Source: Shewanella decolorationis S12 (lineage in GTDB: Bacteria; Pseudomonadota; Gammaproteobacteria; Enterobacterales; Shewanellaceae). From it: a DNA stretch of 64,000 nucleotides. Positions within the stretch are counted from its first letter, which is position 1, and each line of letters opens with the position of its first letter. Positions 25,718 to 35,619 of the stretch are shown piece after piece. A program made the position numbers and the translations under genes. The stretch spans positions 248,001 to 312,000 of the forward strand of contig NZ_AXZL01000076.1 in the NCBI RefSeq assembly GCF_000485795.1, given 5' to 3'. The notes under the pieces are model-generated. The model was not told the origin of the DNA. It did not search any database and worked only from the letters and a program-made list of their open reading frames with translations.

Positions 25718-25806
25718 GCTGACATCCTTTATTATTGAAACTTTTCAATAAAATATCTTGTAGTTAACCAAGTGGCAACAAAGAGAGCTGTGACAGCCTT
25801 AAAAAC

Positions 25807-25840
25807 AAAAAGGGAGCATTGAATACTCAACGCTCCCTTG
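25807..25840 (-). terminator. Rho-independent terminator after rlhA
   Basis: On the minus strand AAGGGAGC pairs with GCTCCCTT around a 14-base loop, followed by TTTGTTTTT. It lies 20 bp past the rlhA stop. Confidence 0.85.
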
Positions 25841-25859
25841 ATAACCATTCAAGCCTAAA

Positions 25860-27776
25860 TTAAACGGCTTTTTGACCGCGAACCTGACGATTTTCACCAA
25901 CGACCATCATCTCGCATTTTGGACAGTCGAACACCAACTTCAATACATCATTACCAATCTCAAGCACCATAGGATCGGCCTTAATGCCCGGCACTTCCTT
26001 AGGACAGAGATTGAAGTTAAATCGCAGGCAATGCTTAGTGATCATTAACGGCACATCTTCGGTCACACCGTTTTTCTCGTAGGTGTCCTGAATTTCAATC
26101 ACGCCATGGCGTTGATAAAACTCTTTGGCCTTTTCGTTTGCCACGTTACCTAAGTAACTTAAGTGCTTGAAGGGATACACGGCATCTTGGTTATATTTCC
26201 AAGGTTTTGGCCGCTGGTAGCCTTCCACTCGGGCAAGTTCTAATGCCGCTACCGCATCACGGCGCAGGCCGTTGAGCGTTGATGCTGGCAGGAACCAAGG
26301 CTGAGCGGTTTCGATACGAATCTGGCGCGCCGTAAAATCGGTGCTGCCCAGTTTCGACAATTGAGTACGGATAGTCTGCAAGGTTTTTTCAGCGTCGGTG
26401 GCGGGCGTCTTTTCGACTTCCAATTCAACTGTTGCACTCAGGCCGTACACATCCGTCATCGTTAACGCCACACCCGTAGCGGTATCAGTTAAACGCATAT
26501 CGACGCCAATAATACGTTTAGCTGACTCCTTGGAAAGTAAAGTCTCGAAGGCTTGGTTATGGTTACGATACAGCGTCATACCAACACGCAGATCGCGCGG
26601 CACCTGCAATACATGCAGCTTATGGCCTTCTGCGCGGTTTACCCGTAAACCTTGCAATTTATCATCGGACTGTTTTGCCATCGCATAGTTAGGCGGGAAA
26701 TACGCTAAACCATCACCGTTATTAAATTCGTGGGTTGAACTGACTTGAATAAAGTCTTTGCCGATGGCGACCACTTTACCCACATCTTGGCCGATATATT
26801 TTGGCGAGCGGAAGTCTTTAATCCCTTGGCTGCGCTCATGGACAAAGTAGTCGGTACTACCACGGTTAAAGGTTTTTTCTGGATCTGGGGTAAAAGTATG
26901 CTCAGTACGGCCATGGGATGACGCCACAAATTCAGGGCGGCGCGCCATAATGGCATCGAGCTTTTGGCGATAATGGGCGGTTACGTTTTTAACGTAACTT
27001 AAGTCTTTCAAACGTCCCTCAATTTTAAAGGAGCGCACGCCGGCATCAATCAAGGCTTCGAGGTTATCGGTTTGGTTATTGTCTTTTAATGAGAGTAAAT
27101 GCTCGTTTTGCGCCAACACATCCCCTTGACGGGTCTTAAGATTGCCCGGCAAACGACACATTTGCGAACATTCACCGCGGTTCGCACTGCGGTTACTGAA
27201 AGCATGACTTAAGTTACATAATCCACTGTAGGCCACACACAGGGCGCCGTGAATAAAGAACTCAATCTGCATATTGGTATGAGCCGCAACCTCACGGATT
27301 TGGCTTAAGCCTAACTCGCGTGCCAATACCACTTGTGAGAATCCCACTTGCTCCAAAAAGGCGACCTTCTCGGGATTACGGTTATCCATTTGGGTGCTGG
27401 CGTGCAGCGCAATCGGCGGCAGGTTAAGCTGTAAAACCCCCATGTCCTGCACAATCAGTGCATCGGCGCCAGCGTTATACACATCCCAAATGAGTTTTTC
27501 TGCGGTTTCGAGCTCATCATCCATCAAAATGGTATTTAGGGCCACAAACACCTGAGCATGGTACTTATGAGCAAAAGTACACAGGCGCGCGATATCCTCC
27601 ACACTGTTACCTGCCGTCGCACGCGCCCCAAATGCAGGACCTCCGATATAAACCGCATCGGCACCATGGCGAATGGCTTCAATACCATAATCGGCATTTT
27701 TTGCGGGCGCCAATAACTCTAAGCGGTTATTAACGTGAGAAAGTGTCTCAGGTGTGTAAATCTCTGGCTGGCTCAT
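25860..27776 (-). CDS. rlhA: 23S rRNA cytidine-2501 hydroxylation protein RlhA (U32 peptidase family)
   Basis: A 638-residue U32 family protein very similar to E. coli RlhA (YdcP), which is needed for 5-hydroxycytidine at C2501 of 23S rRNA. Recognisable stretches are ELLAPAKNADYGIEAIRHGADAVYIGGPAFGAR, ALNTILMDDELE, EFFIHGALCVAYSGLC, GECSQMCRLPG, SFKIEGRLKD and the C-terminal ITKHCLRFNFNLCPKE with CPKC. The Cys residues match those proposed to bind an iron-sulfur cluster in this family. It is not thought to be a protease. It stands alone, divergent from rluA. Confidence 0.93.
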   Translation of the reverse strand: MSQPEIYTPETLSHVNNRLELLAPAKNADYGIEAIRHGADAVYIGGPAFGARATAGNSVEDIARLCTFAHKYHAQVFVALNTILMDDELETAEKLIWDVYNAGADALIVQDMGVLQLNLPPIALHASTQMDNRNPEKVAFLEQVGFSQVVLARELGLSQIREVAAHTNMQIEFFIHGALCVAYSGLCNLSHAFSNRSANRGECSQMCRLPGNLKTRQGDVLAQNEHLLSLKDNNQTDNLEALIDAGVRSFKIEGRLKDLSYVKNVTAHYRQKLDAIMARRPEFVASSHGRTEHTFTPDPEKTFNRGSTDYFVHERSQGIKDFRSPKYIGQDVGKVVAIGKDFIQVSSTHEFNNGDGLAYFPPNYAMAKQSDDKLQGLRVNRAEGHKLHVLQVPRDLRVGMTLYRNHNQAFETLLSKESAKRIIGVDMRLTDTATGVALTMTDVYGLSATVELEVEKTPATDAEKTLQTIRTQLSKLGSTDFTARQIRIETAQPWFLPASTLNGLRRDAVAALELARVEGYQRPKPWKYNQDAVYPFKHLSYLGNVANEKAKEFYQRHGVIEIQDTYEKNGVTEDVPLMITKHCLRFNFNLCPKEVPGIKADPMVLEIGNDVLKLVFDCPKCEMMVVGENRQVRGQKAV

Positions 27777-27963
27777 ACTTCACAGGCTCAAAATGAACAA
27801 TAACGAAAAAGGTGACGAGTATAACAAAAACTCAAATCTAGCTCTATCTGCAAATCATTCTTCGCTGGATTAAAGCTGGGCGAGATAAGTAGGAGAGACA
27901 ACAAACTTGCGCCCCAGAGCCGAGCAGAGTATCTTTGCCGCGCATTGTTTAATAGGCGCGATT

Positions 27964-28641
27964 ATGACTGATTTTATATACCAACCACCGACAACTCCCT
28001 GGCTCGATGTGCTTTATCAAGATAAAGACATAATCGTGGTCAACAAGCCTTCGGGATTATTGTCCGTGCCCGGTCGCGATCCCGCCCATTACGACAGTGT
28101 GTATGTCCGAGTCAAAGCCGAGCATCCCCATTGCCAAATCGTCCATCGCCTCGATATGGCGACCTCGGGTGTCATGGTGGTTGCGCTCATTCGTAGCGCC
28201 GAGCGCGAGCTAAAACGCCAATTTCACGATAGAGAAACCAGCAAAACCTATCTCGCCAGAGTCGCGGGACACGTTAAAAATGCCACGGGTAGCGTGGATT
28301 ATCCGCTGATCTGTGACTGGCCCAACCGCCCAAAACAGAAGGTTGACCACGACATTGGCAAGCCATCATTGACTCATTTTGAAGTTTTAAGCCGCGCCAA
28401 ACGCTCGACTCTGGTAAAGCTTAAGCCGATTACAGGGCGCTCACACCAACTCAGGGTACATATGATGGCGCTTGGGCATCCGATCCTCGGCGACGGTTTT
28501 TATGCCGATCCTTTAGCAAAATCCCTAGCACCGCGATTATTACTCCACGCCGCAGAGCTCACCATTAAACACCCGTACACAGGTGAGAGCATGACGTTCA
28601 GTGCCGATGCTCCCTTTTGTGAGCCAGAAGGTGAGCAATGA
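27964..28641 (+). CDS. rluA: Dual-specificity pseudouridine synthase RluA
   Basis: It modifies U746 of 23S rRNA and U32 of some tRNAs. The sequence is nearly collinear with E. coli RluA: VVNKPSGLLSVPGR, the catalytic HRLDMATSG (Asp nucleophile), RELKRQFHDRETSKTYLA, LICDWPNRPKQKVD, ITGRSHQLRVHMMALGHPILGD. The in-frame upstream TTG at 27907 is ignored; ATG 27964 gives 225 residues, matching the family. asnC follows 95 bp downstream in the same direction. Confidence 0.95.
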   Translation: MTDFIYQPPTTPWLDVLYQDKDIIVVNKPSGLLSVPGRDPAHYDSVYVRVKAEHPHCQIVHRLDMATSGVMVVALIRSAERELKRQFHDRETSKTYLARVAGHVKNATGSVDYPLICDWPNRPKQKVDHDIGKPSLTHFEVLSRAKRSTLVKLKPITGRSHQLRVHMMALGHPILGDGFYADPLAKSLAPRLLLHAAELTIKHPYTGESMTFSADAPFCEPEGEQ

Positions 28642-28736
28642 TCACTAAACACAATAAAAACACCTAAAAGCAGTAGCCATTCACCATAAAAGAACGTAAC
28701 TTTATGACAATTCATTATGTTATAGAGAGTTTATTT

Positions 28737-29198
28737 ATGGAAACCGCATTTCAGCGCGATCAGCTTGATAACCATATCCTCGAAGCCTTAATGCAAGACG
28801 CACGCACCCCCTTTGCCGAGCTTGCCAAACGTTTCGGCGTGAGTGCGGGGACTATCCATGTGCGTGTCGAGAAAATGAAACAAGCGGGGATTATCACCGG
28901 TGCCCAAATCACCATCAATCCCAAGGCTCTCGGGTACGATGTCTGCTGTTTTATTGGAATTAATCTCAAAAGTGCCGGCGACTACCCCGCCGCCATCGCC
29001 AAGCTAAACGCCCTCGAAGAAGTGGTAGAAGCCTACTACACCACAGGCAACTACAGTATTTTTGTCAAAGTCATGTGCCAATCCATTGATGGCCTGCAAC
29101 ACGTGCTAATTAACCGCATCCAATCCATCGACGAAATTCAATCAACTGAAACCCTAATCAGCCTGCAAAACCCGATTACGCGGGCGGTAAAGCCTTAA
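28737..29198 (+). CDS. asnC: Lrp/AsnC family transcriptional regulator AsnC
   Basis: A 153-residue regulator almost identical in plan to E. coli AsnC: DNA-binding helix-turn-helix (LAKRFGVSAGTIHVRVEKMKQAG) and a C-terminal effector domain (GYDVCCFIGINLKSAGDYPAAIAKL, EAYYTTGNYSIFVKVMCQS, IQSIDEIQSTETLISLQNPI). In E. coli it responds to asparagine and controls asnA. No asparagine synthetase gene lies here, so its target must be elsewhere. ATG 28737 is preferred over the in-frame ATG at 28704. Confidence 0.93.
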   Translation: METAFQRDQLDNHILEALMQDARTPFAELAKRFGVSAGTIHVRVEKMKQAGIITGAQITINPKALGYDVCCFIGINLKSAGDYPAAIAKLNALEEVVEAYYTTGNYSIFVKVMCQSIDGLQHVLINRIQSIDEIQSTETLISLQNPITRAVKP

Positions 29199-29404
29199 TT
29201 AACTCGAGAAGATAAAGCCCAATAAACAGAACGATATATCGCAAAAATATGACTTAAGTCTTTTTTACTTCAAAAGTGTTAACCGTACGATATTTTTGTG
29301 TTACAACTTCATTGCTAGCCACAAAGTGCGCAGCATAACTATAACAATTTAGCTACAAGTGTCTTTTCCCGCACTAAAAGCATTAATTGACAAGGAATGA
29401 AGTT

Positions 29405-32400
29405 GTGAAGACAAAACTATCTATCGCTATCTCCGCGGCACTATTATCAAGTGCAGCAGTCGCAGGCACACCAGCTCAGTACAATACAACCAACCAAACA
29501 ACTGATAAATATGCAGGTTTAAGCGTTACCAAAAATGATAGCAACGAGCAAAAGCAAGCTGTAGCTTGGATGGTAAAACTAAAGTCACCTTCTCTTGCAG
29601 AACAAAGCCAATCAAAGGGATTTAATCGACAGTCGGTCATGAGCCAAATTGAAAGCTCTCAAACCAAAGTCAAAAATGCAATTAACAGCATGGATGCTGA
29701 TTTAAAAATCGTTGCAACAACATCAAAATTAGTAAACTCGATTGTTGTGGAAGGTAATCATAAGCAAATTGCATCCCTACTTAACAACGCTGAAGTAGCT
29801 GCTATTCTGCCAATCTATGACTACAAATTAGATGTTGCCGCAAGCGCTGAATACATCAAAGCCAAAGCAGTGATTGATGCTGGTATCGCCTCAGGTAAAG
29901 GTCAACGAGTTGCCATACTCGATACAGGTGTTGACTACACTCACAAAGCACTTGGTGGTTCAGGCCTAGTGGCTGACTATCAAGCTGCAGTTGCTGCCAA
30001 AAGTGAAATGCCAAACTGGCCACAAGGCAAAGTGATTGGAGGTTGGGACTTTGTAAATAATGATCCAAACCCAATTGATGTTACAACCAATCATGGTACG
30101 CATGTAAGTCATTCAGTTGTTGGAACAGCTCCAGATGTTGAGCTGCTAGTATATTCAGTATGTAACTCTGGCTGTTCTGGTATCGCTCAATTAAACGCGC
30201 TTGAAGCCTCTATGGATCCAAACGGTGATGGAGACATCAGCGATCGCGTCGACACTGTTAACATGTCGTTAGGCGGTGATTTTGGTGATGTTGAGGATGG
30301 CGCCGTTCAAGCCATGATCAATGAAATGGTCAAACTAGGTGTAAACCTTGTGATCTCAGCTGGTAACGATGGTCCAACACCTTTCGTTGTTGGCGGCCCA
30401 AGTACAACAAACAGCGCACTTTCTGTTGGCGCTATGACTCACCCAACAACCAAAGTTGGCAAAGTTGAAGCTTCAATTGCGGGTAATACAGTCACAGCAA
30501 TTGGCGCCGGATTTAATAAATCTAATGCCTATAGCTTTACAAATACCGTTGCACCAATTGTTTATCCTGCCGCCAATAAAAATGGCTGTGCGGCTTACAC
30601 TGAAGATTTAACAGGCAAAACAGTGCTAATTGACCGCGGAACCTGTGGATTCGTAGTTAAAGTGCTGAATGCTCAGTTAAAAGGAGCGTCATTTGTTATT
30701 GTTGCCAACAACGCAGCCAATGCTGGTGCAATTGTTATGGGCGGAACTGATGACAATATCACCATCCCATCAGTGATGGTTTCTAAAGAGGATGGTGATG
30801 CAATTAAAGCTGCACTCGCATCTGGAGATGTTCCATTTAGTATTACATCAACAGAAGTCACTACCGCAGGTGCCATTGCAACCTTTACGTCGAGAGGGCC
30901 ATCAATCGGCGGAACGTTAAAGCCAGAAATTACCGCACCCGGCACTGATATCCTCACTGCACACCCAGGATTAGGTGAAGGATTAACGCCGATCAGTGGA
31001 ACATCATTCTCTAGCCCAATTACTGCAGGTGCCGTCAGTATTATTCGTGAAGCATTACCGCATCGCAATGCGTTTGAGGTTAAAGCAACGATAATGAACG
31101 CGGCAAACCTTGACGTAACGCTGGAACCTAAAGAAATCAACCCAGATACAGAGCTTGCACCTATCAGCTATATCGGTTCAGGTTTAGTTGACGTAGAAAA
31201 AGCCGTTAATCTTCCTGTGGCTGCTTGGAACAAAGATACCAAGCAAGCAGCATTAGCATTTGGTTTATTGGCACTTAACAAAATTACATCAATCACAAAA
31301 ACCGTTACAGTTAAAAACTTCTCTACGGCTGAAAAAACGTATACGTTAAAAGTCGAACAACGTTTTCAAAACGATATCGACTCTGGTGCCTTAAGCTTTG
31401 CGTTACCAGCTAGTATCACAATCCCAGCCGGACAAACCGTTGATTTTGATGTTACTGCGACAATTGATCCGACTAAGTTACCAGAATGGACTCTAACCTC
31501 ATCATATGAGCTTGACGGAACAGCTGCAGATGCATCAGCAGCCCTGACGCTATCAGAATATGATGGTGCTATTGAGTTCATGGATGGTGAATCAAAAGCA
31601 CTCCACTTGGTATACCACGTGTTACCTAAAGCAGCGGCGGCAATTTCAGTCGAAACTGAAGTCACTGAAGACGGCTTAGTTCGTACACTAACCAACGTTG
31701 GTGCAACCTCAATCACCGATCCATTTACAGCTCCATTGATCGCAACAAGCCCTGTCGACGAATCTAAACGCCATGACTTGTTAAATGCATCAAGTGAACT
31801 GTTGCTTAGTAGCTCATGTGATACTGGCATTGCAATCTATAACACCTTACAAATGCGCGATCCTATCGTTCATGCGTTAGTGGCCAGTTATGACGTAGAC
31901 TATGACCTAAACAATGACGGTGTTTGGGACTATACAGCAGCAACCGCAAACCTAAACTGGTTTAATGATGCCTATCCAAGATCCATCTATGGTTTAGTGG
32001 CTAAATACGGCACCTCATCAGGGACTTTAGAACCTGTTTTCCACGTTACAGGTAATGATTTCCTAACCAGCAAAGTGTGTTTTGAAGACATTGGTTTAAC
32101 TGAAGCAGACTTAGGTAAAACCATTAAAGTTCGCTACCGTGTCGAAGACAGTGATTGGGCTCCGACACCCTCTGGTGATGAAGATAGTGTTGTTGCATCG
32201 CTTGTTCTGGATGGATCAGGTACATCGGCAATGCTAGTTGATGCTGATGGCAAAGAAGTCACGGAGCTCAAACCAGGTGAAAGTGCGATTTTAGAAGCGC
32301 AAGTTGGTGATAACGCTAAAGGCTTTATGTTCCTGTCGGACTCAGGCTCTATGTCTGTTGTGGCCAATACTACTGATGAAGGCAACTCAGCTCCAAGCGT

Positions 32401-33034
32401 AGAAAATATTACACTCTCAGTGGATAAAGGGACTGCTGGCGGCACCGTATTAGGAAAAATTGAAGCCACTGATCCTGATATGCTGACCAGTCCATTCTCT
32501 GAGTTTGTGACCACTGGCTCGAACAGCAGCATGGTTCTAGTTGCTAAAGATGGAACAGTTCGCTTAAGTGACGATGCAGTGATTAATCAACAAAGTGAAA
32601 CAATGGAAGTTGAAGTGGTAGCCCTAGATACTATGGGGAATACTTCTGCACCAGCCAAAGTGACAGTGTTGATTAATAACACTAAACCAACTGTTGCACC
32701 TACCGGCATGACAAGCACTGAAGGTTTTGTTGTAACAGCAAAAGCTAACGGTAAAGATGCAGATAAAGACACCTTAACCTACAACTGGGTACAAACTGGC
32801 GGCACCAAAGTCTCATTTGTAAATGGTGGAGATAAAATTAGTTTTTCTGCTCCGAGTGGCAATAACGTATTAACCTTCTCTGTCACAGCATCTGATGGCA
32901 AATTAGAAAGTGATCCAGGAGTCGCAACTATCACAGTTAACGCTAAACCTGAAGAATCTTCAGGTGGCGGTGCGCTGGGTTGGTTAACAGCATTGTTATT
33001 ACCTCTGGCGGCAATGCGTCGTCGTATGAAGTAA
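29405..33034 (+). CDS. Large secreted subtilisin-like protease with GlyGly-CTERM tail
   Basis: A 1209-residue S8 family protease. A Sec signal peptide (KTKLSIAISAALLSSAAVAG) is followed by an inhibitor-I9-like propeptide, then the catalytic domain with Asp173 (ILDTGVDYTH), His233 (NHGTHVS) and Ser534 (SGTSFSSP). A protease-associated insert (GKTVLIDRGTCGFVVKV) lies between His and Ser. C-terminal beta-rich repeats follow. The end is SSGGGALGWLTALLLPLAAMRRRMK in plan: Gly-rich linker, hydrophobic helix, basic tail, which is the GlyGly-CTERM signal cleaved by rhombosortase after type II secretion. The start is GTG 29405 with AAGGA 8 nt upstream; a nearby ATG at 29397 is out of frame and stops after three codons. 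Confidence 0.93.
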   Translation: MKTKLSIAISAALLSSAAVAGTPAQYNTTNQTTDKYAGLSVTKNDSNEQKQAVAWMVKLKSPSLAEQSQSKGFNRQSVMSQIESSQTKVKNAINSMDADLKIVATTSKLVNSIVVEGNHKQIASLLNNAEVAAILPIYDYKLDVAASAEYIKAKAVIDAGIASGKGQRVAILDTGVDYTHKALGGSGLVADYQAAVAAKSEMPNWPQGKVIGGWDFVNNDPNPIDVTTNHGTHVSHSVVGTAPDVELLVYSVCNSGCSGIAQLNALEASMDPNGDGDISDRVDTVNMSLGGDFGDVEDGAVQAMINEMVKLGVNLVISAGNDGPTPFVVGGPSTTNSALSVGAMTHPTTKVGKVEASIAGNTVTAIGAGFNKSNAYSFTNTVAPIVYPAANKNGCAAYTEDLTGKTVLIDRGTCGFVVKVLNAQLKGASFVIVANNAANAGAIVMGGTDDNITIPSVMVSKEDGDAIKAALASGDVPFSITSTEVTTAGAIATFTSRGPSIGGTLKPEITAPGTDILTAHPGLGEGLTPISGTSFSSPITAGAVSIIREALPHRNAFEVKATIMNAANLDVTLEPKEINPDTELAPISYIGSGLVDVEKAVNLPVAAWNKDTKQAALAFGLLALNKITSITKTVTVKNFSTAEKTYTLKVEQRFQNDIDSGALSFALPASITIPAGQTVDFDVTATIDPTKLPEWTLTSSYELDGTAADASAALTLSEYDGAIEFMDGESKALHLVYHVLPKAAAAISVETEVTEDGLVRTLTNVGATSITDPFTAPLIATSPVDESKRHDLLNASSELLLSSSCDTGIAIYNTLQMRDPIVHALVASYDVDYDLNNDGVWDYTAATANLNWFNDAYPRSIYGLVAKYGTSSGTLEPVFHVTGNDFLTSKVCFEDIGLTEADLGKTIKVRYRVEDSDWAPTPSGDEDSVVASLVLDGSGTSAMLVDADGKEVTELKPGESAILEAQVGDNAKGFMFLSDSGSMSVVANTTDEGNSAPSVENITLSVDKGTAGGTVLGKIEATDPDMLTSPFSEFVTTGSNSSMVLVAKDGTVRLSDDAVINQQSETMEVEVVALDTMGNTSAPAKVTVLINNTKPTVAPTGMTSTEGFVVTAKANGKDADKDTLTYNWVQTGGTKVSFVNGGDKISFSAPSGNNVLTFSVTASDGKLESDPGVATITVNAKPEESSGGGALGWLTALLLPLAAMRRRMK

Positions 33035-33052
33035 GCAGTTCATCAATAAACA

Positions 33053-33083
33053 AGAGGGAGTCTATATGACTCCCTTTTTTATT
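33053..33083 (+). terminator. Rho-independent terminator after the subtilase gene
   Basis: AGAGGGAGTC-TATAT-GACTCCCTTTTTT: strong stem with a T run, about 20 bp after the stop codon. Confidence 0.93.
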
Positions 33084-33125
33084 GTGTAGATGCGTGAGAA
33101 CTCGATGGTATCTACAAGAAGCTGA

Positions 33126-33896
33126 TTACGAGCGCAGCCCTATTCCCCGTGAGATCAAGTAATAAGCAACGCCCCAAAGTACGGCGCAAAAGCCCACCAT
33201 AATACCAATAGAAAGCGGAATGCTGATATCGGCAAAACCTAAGAAACCGTAACGGAAGACGTTGATCATATAGACCACAGGGTTCAGTGCCGAAACACCT
33301 TGCCAAAAGGATGGCAGCAACGACAGTGAATAGAATACTCCACCAAGGTAGGTTAAGGGCGTAAGCACAAACGTCGGGATGATACTGATATCATCGAAAC
33401 TTTTGGCAAATACCGCGTTAATTAATCCCCCTAAGGAGAACAACACTGAGGTTAAAAATACCGTCATGACCACAAGGCCCGCGTGGTGCAAACTAATATC
33501 GACAAAGAACATGGCGACCAATGTCACGATTAACCCAACGCACAAGCCCCGCGCGACACCACCGCCCACATAGCCTGCAATCATCACATAGTGAGGTACG
33601 GGCGCGACCATTAACTCCTCGAGATTACGCTGAAATTTGGCGCTATAAAAGGAGCTCGCGACATTCGAATAGGAGTTAGTAATCACCGACATCATGATAA
33701 GACCTGGCGCGATAAACTCCATATAGGACACACCGCCCATTTCTCCAATACGACTACCAACCAAGTTACCAAAAATCAGAAAATACAAGGTCATAGTGAT
33801 TGCAGGCGGCACCAAGGTTTGAACCCAAATCCTCGTAAAGCGATTGATTTCTTTGGTTAATATGCTTTTGAAGGCGATAAAATACAGCTGTTTCAT
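33126..33896 (-). CDS. yadH: ABC-2 type transporter permease (YadH-like)
   Basis: A 256-residue membrane subunit with six hydrophobic helices and the ABC-2 signature region (GGVFYSLSLLPSFWQGVSALNPVVYMINVFRYGFLG). It resembles E. coli YadH. The exported substrate is unknown. Its start overlaps the end of the ATPase gene by 4 bp (ATGA), so the two are made together as a YadGH-type exporter. Confidence 0.9.
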   Translation of the reverse strand: MKQLYFIAFKSILTKEINRFTRIWVQTLVPPAITMTLYFLIFGNLVGSRIGEMGGVSYMEFIAPGLIMMSVITNSYSNVASSFYSAKFQRNLEELMVAPVPHYVMIAGYVGGGVARGLCVGLIVTLVAMFFVDISLHHAGLVVMTVFLTSVLFSLGGLINAVFAKSFDDISIIPTFVLTPLTYLGGVFYSLSLLPSFWQGVSALNPVVYMINVFRYGFLGFADISIPLSIGIMVGFCAVLWGVAYYLISRGIGLRS

Positions 33897-34831
33897 GCCT
33901 TAGCTCCTTGGGTTTTCTTTACTAATTCGACGAACAGTTCTTCTAAGCGATTGGATTTATTACGCATCGACAGAACCTCCACCTTAGCGGCGGTTAACTG
34001 CGTAAATACATCATTGAGGTTGTGTTCCTTCGCCACATCCACCTCTAAGGTATGCGGATCGGTTAAACGGCACACCATGCCCTCGAGAGTAGGGGCGACA
34101 TCAATATCGCGTCGCAGGTCAAGGATAAAAGTTTCTAAGTTCAGCTTGCTCAGCAGGGCCTTCATGCTCGTGCACTCCACCAGCACGCCCTTATCGATAA
34201 TGCCGATATTGCGGCACAGCATTTCAGCTTCTTCAAGGTAGTGGGTGGTTAGAATGATAGTCACGCCCTGCTGGTTGATTTGCTTGAGGAATTCCCACAT
34301 TGAGCGGCGCAGCTCAATATCGACCCCTGCCGTTGGTTCGTCTAAGATCAATAACTTAGGTTCGTGCATCAGGGCGCGGGCAATCATTAATCGCCGCTTC
34401 ATTCCCCCTGAGAGTGTGCGAGATTGGCTGTTACGCTTATCCCACAAATCCAGCTGGCTTAAGTATTTTTGGGCTCGCTCAAGAGCCACAGCCTTAGGCA
34501 CACCATAATAACCTGCCTGATTCACGACGATTTGCAACACCGTTTCAAACTGGTTGAAGTTAAACTCCTGTGGTACTAAACCGATGCACAGCTTGGCTTC
34601 CTCGAGCTGCTTATCGATATCAAAATCAAACACCTGCACAGAGCCTGAGGTTTTCTGCACCAAGGAGCTGATAATACCAATGGTAGTCGACTTACCCGCG
34701 CCGTTCGGGCCGAGTAGAGCAAAAAAGTCTCCCTGTTCAACGGTAAGGCTAATCCCCTTTACCGCCTCAACACCGCCTTTGTAGGTTTTTTTAAGCCCCT
34801 CGATTACGAGAGCATGGGCATGATTGGCCAT
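33893..34831 (-). CDS. yadG: ABC transporter ATP-binding protein (YadG-like)
   Basis: A 312-residue ATPase for the adjacent permease. Walker A GPNGAGKST, Q-loop region GLVPQEFNFNQFETV, signature LSGGMKRRLMIARAL, Walker B LLILDEPTAGVD and switch His in TTHYLEEAE are intact. The C-terminal 80 residues form the usual DrrA/YadG extension. The frame runs upstream to 34903, but ATG 34831 (MANHAHALVIEGLKK) fits the family and has a purine-rich site before it. Confidence 0.92.
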   Translation of the reverse strand: MANHAHALVIEGLKKTYKGGVEAVKGISLTVEQGDFFALLGPNGAGKSTTIGIISSLVQKTSGSVQVFDFDIDKQLEEAKLCIGLVPQEFNFNQFETVLQIVVNQAGYYGVPKAVALERAQKYLSQLDLWDKRNSQSRTLSGGMKRRLMIARALMHEPKLLILDEPTAGVDIELRRSMWEFLKQINQQGVTIILTTHYLEEAEMLCRNIGIIDKGVLVECTSMKALLSKLNLETFILDLRRDIDVAPTLEGMVCRLTDPHTLEVDVAKEHNLNDVFTQLTAAKVEVLSMRNKSNRLEELFVELVKKTQGAKA

Positions 34832-35037
34832 AGTGCTACCTGATCCTGAAAGAATGAACAAAACAATAAGATGGTGTCGAAAACAGCAAATGCAATACGC
34901 CAAGCTGTATAAAAACGAAGTATGACTCTAGTTGATTGAATCGATAAAGATTAATTCATTAAATATAACTAATAGATCACCAAACGCGGTTAAGTGACCC
35001 CAAAAACATTTGCGTCGCCAACTTACAGCACAAAAAC

Positions 35038-35061
35038 AAAACTCCCGCCTAGGCGGGAGTT
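35038..35061 (-). terminator. Rho-independent terminator after hpt
   Basis: AAACTCCCGCCTAGGCGGGAGTTT is a perfect palindrome. On the minus strand it is followed by TGTTTTTG, 20 bp beyond the hpt stop. Confidence 0.9.
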
Positions 35062-35081
35062 TGAGTCATAACACATCGGGC

Positions 35082-35612
35082 TTATTCGAGCGGTACCACT
35101 TTGGCGATATAAGGCAAATTGCGGTATTGCTCAGCATAATCGATGCCGTAACCCACAATAAACTCGTCTGGAATGGTAAAACCGATAAAGTCGACTTTAA
35201 CATCTACTTCACGGCGCTCGGGTTTATCCAAAAGAGTGCACAGGGCTAAGCTCTTTGGCTCACGCAATAACAGCATTTCGCGCACTTTGTTTAAGGTGTT
35301 ACCTGAGTCAATTAAGTCTTCCACAATCAGCACGTCGCGGCCTGCGATATCCGATTGCACATCCTTCAGCACTTTCACATCCCGTGAGCTGGTCATGGCA
35401 TTGCCATAGCTCGAAACCGACATAAAATCGATTTCAACATGGCCTTTAATACGGCGGCACAGATCAGCCATAAATACGACTGAACCTTTTAACAATCCCA
35501 CCATCAGCAAACGCTCGCTGTTGGCATAGTGGGCATTGATTTGCTCGGCCATTTGATCCAATTTTTGGCTGATCTCTTCGGCGGAGATCATCACTTCGGT
35601 GGTGTGTTTCAT
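35082..35612 (-). CDS. hpt: Hypoxanthine phosphoribosyltransferase
   Basis: Purine salvage enzyme joining hypoxanthine (or guanine) to PRPP. The phosphoribosyltransferase motif is VLIVEDLIDSGNTL, and the flanking sequences (LLKGSVVFMADLCRRI, DFMSVSSYG, TLLDKPERREV, FIVGYGIDYAEQYRNLPYI) follow E. coli Hpt. The in-frame starts at 35654 and 35636 are rejected in favour of 35612, which gives the family start MKHTTEVMIS and 176 residues. It starts 7 bp after the ubiX stop codon, so it is probably the last gene of an mpl-ubiX-hpt unit. Confidence 0.94.
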   Translation of the reverse strand: MKHTTEVMISAEEISQKLDQMAEQINAHYANSERLLMVGLLKGSVVFMADLCRRIKGHVEIDFMSVSSYGNAMTSSRDVKVLKDVQSDIAGRDVLIVEDLIDSGNTLNKVREMLLLREPKSLALCTLLDKPERREVDVKVDFIGFTIPDEFIVGYGIDYAEQYRNLPYIAKVVPLE

Positions 35613-35619
35613 ATCAGTC

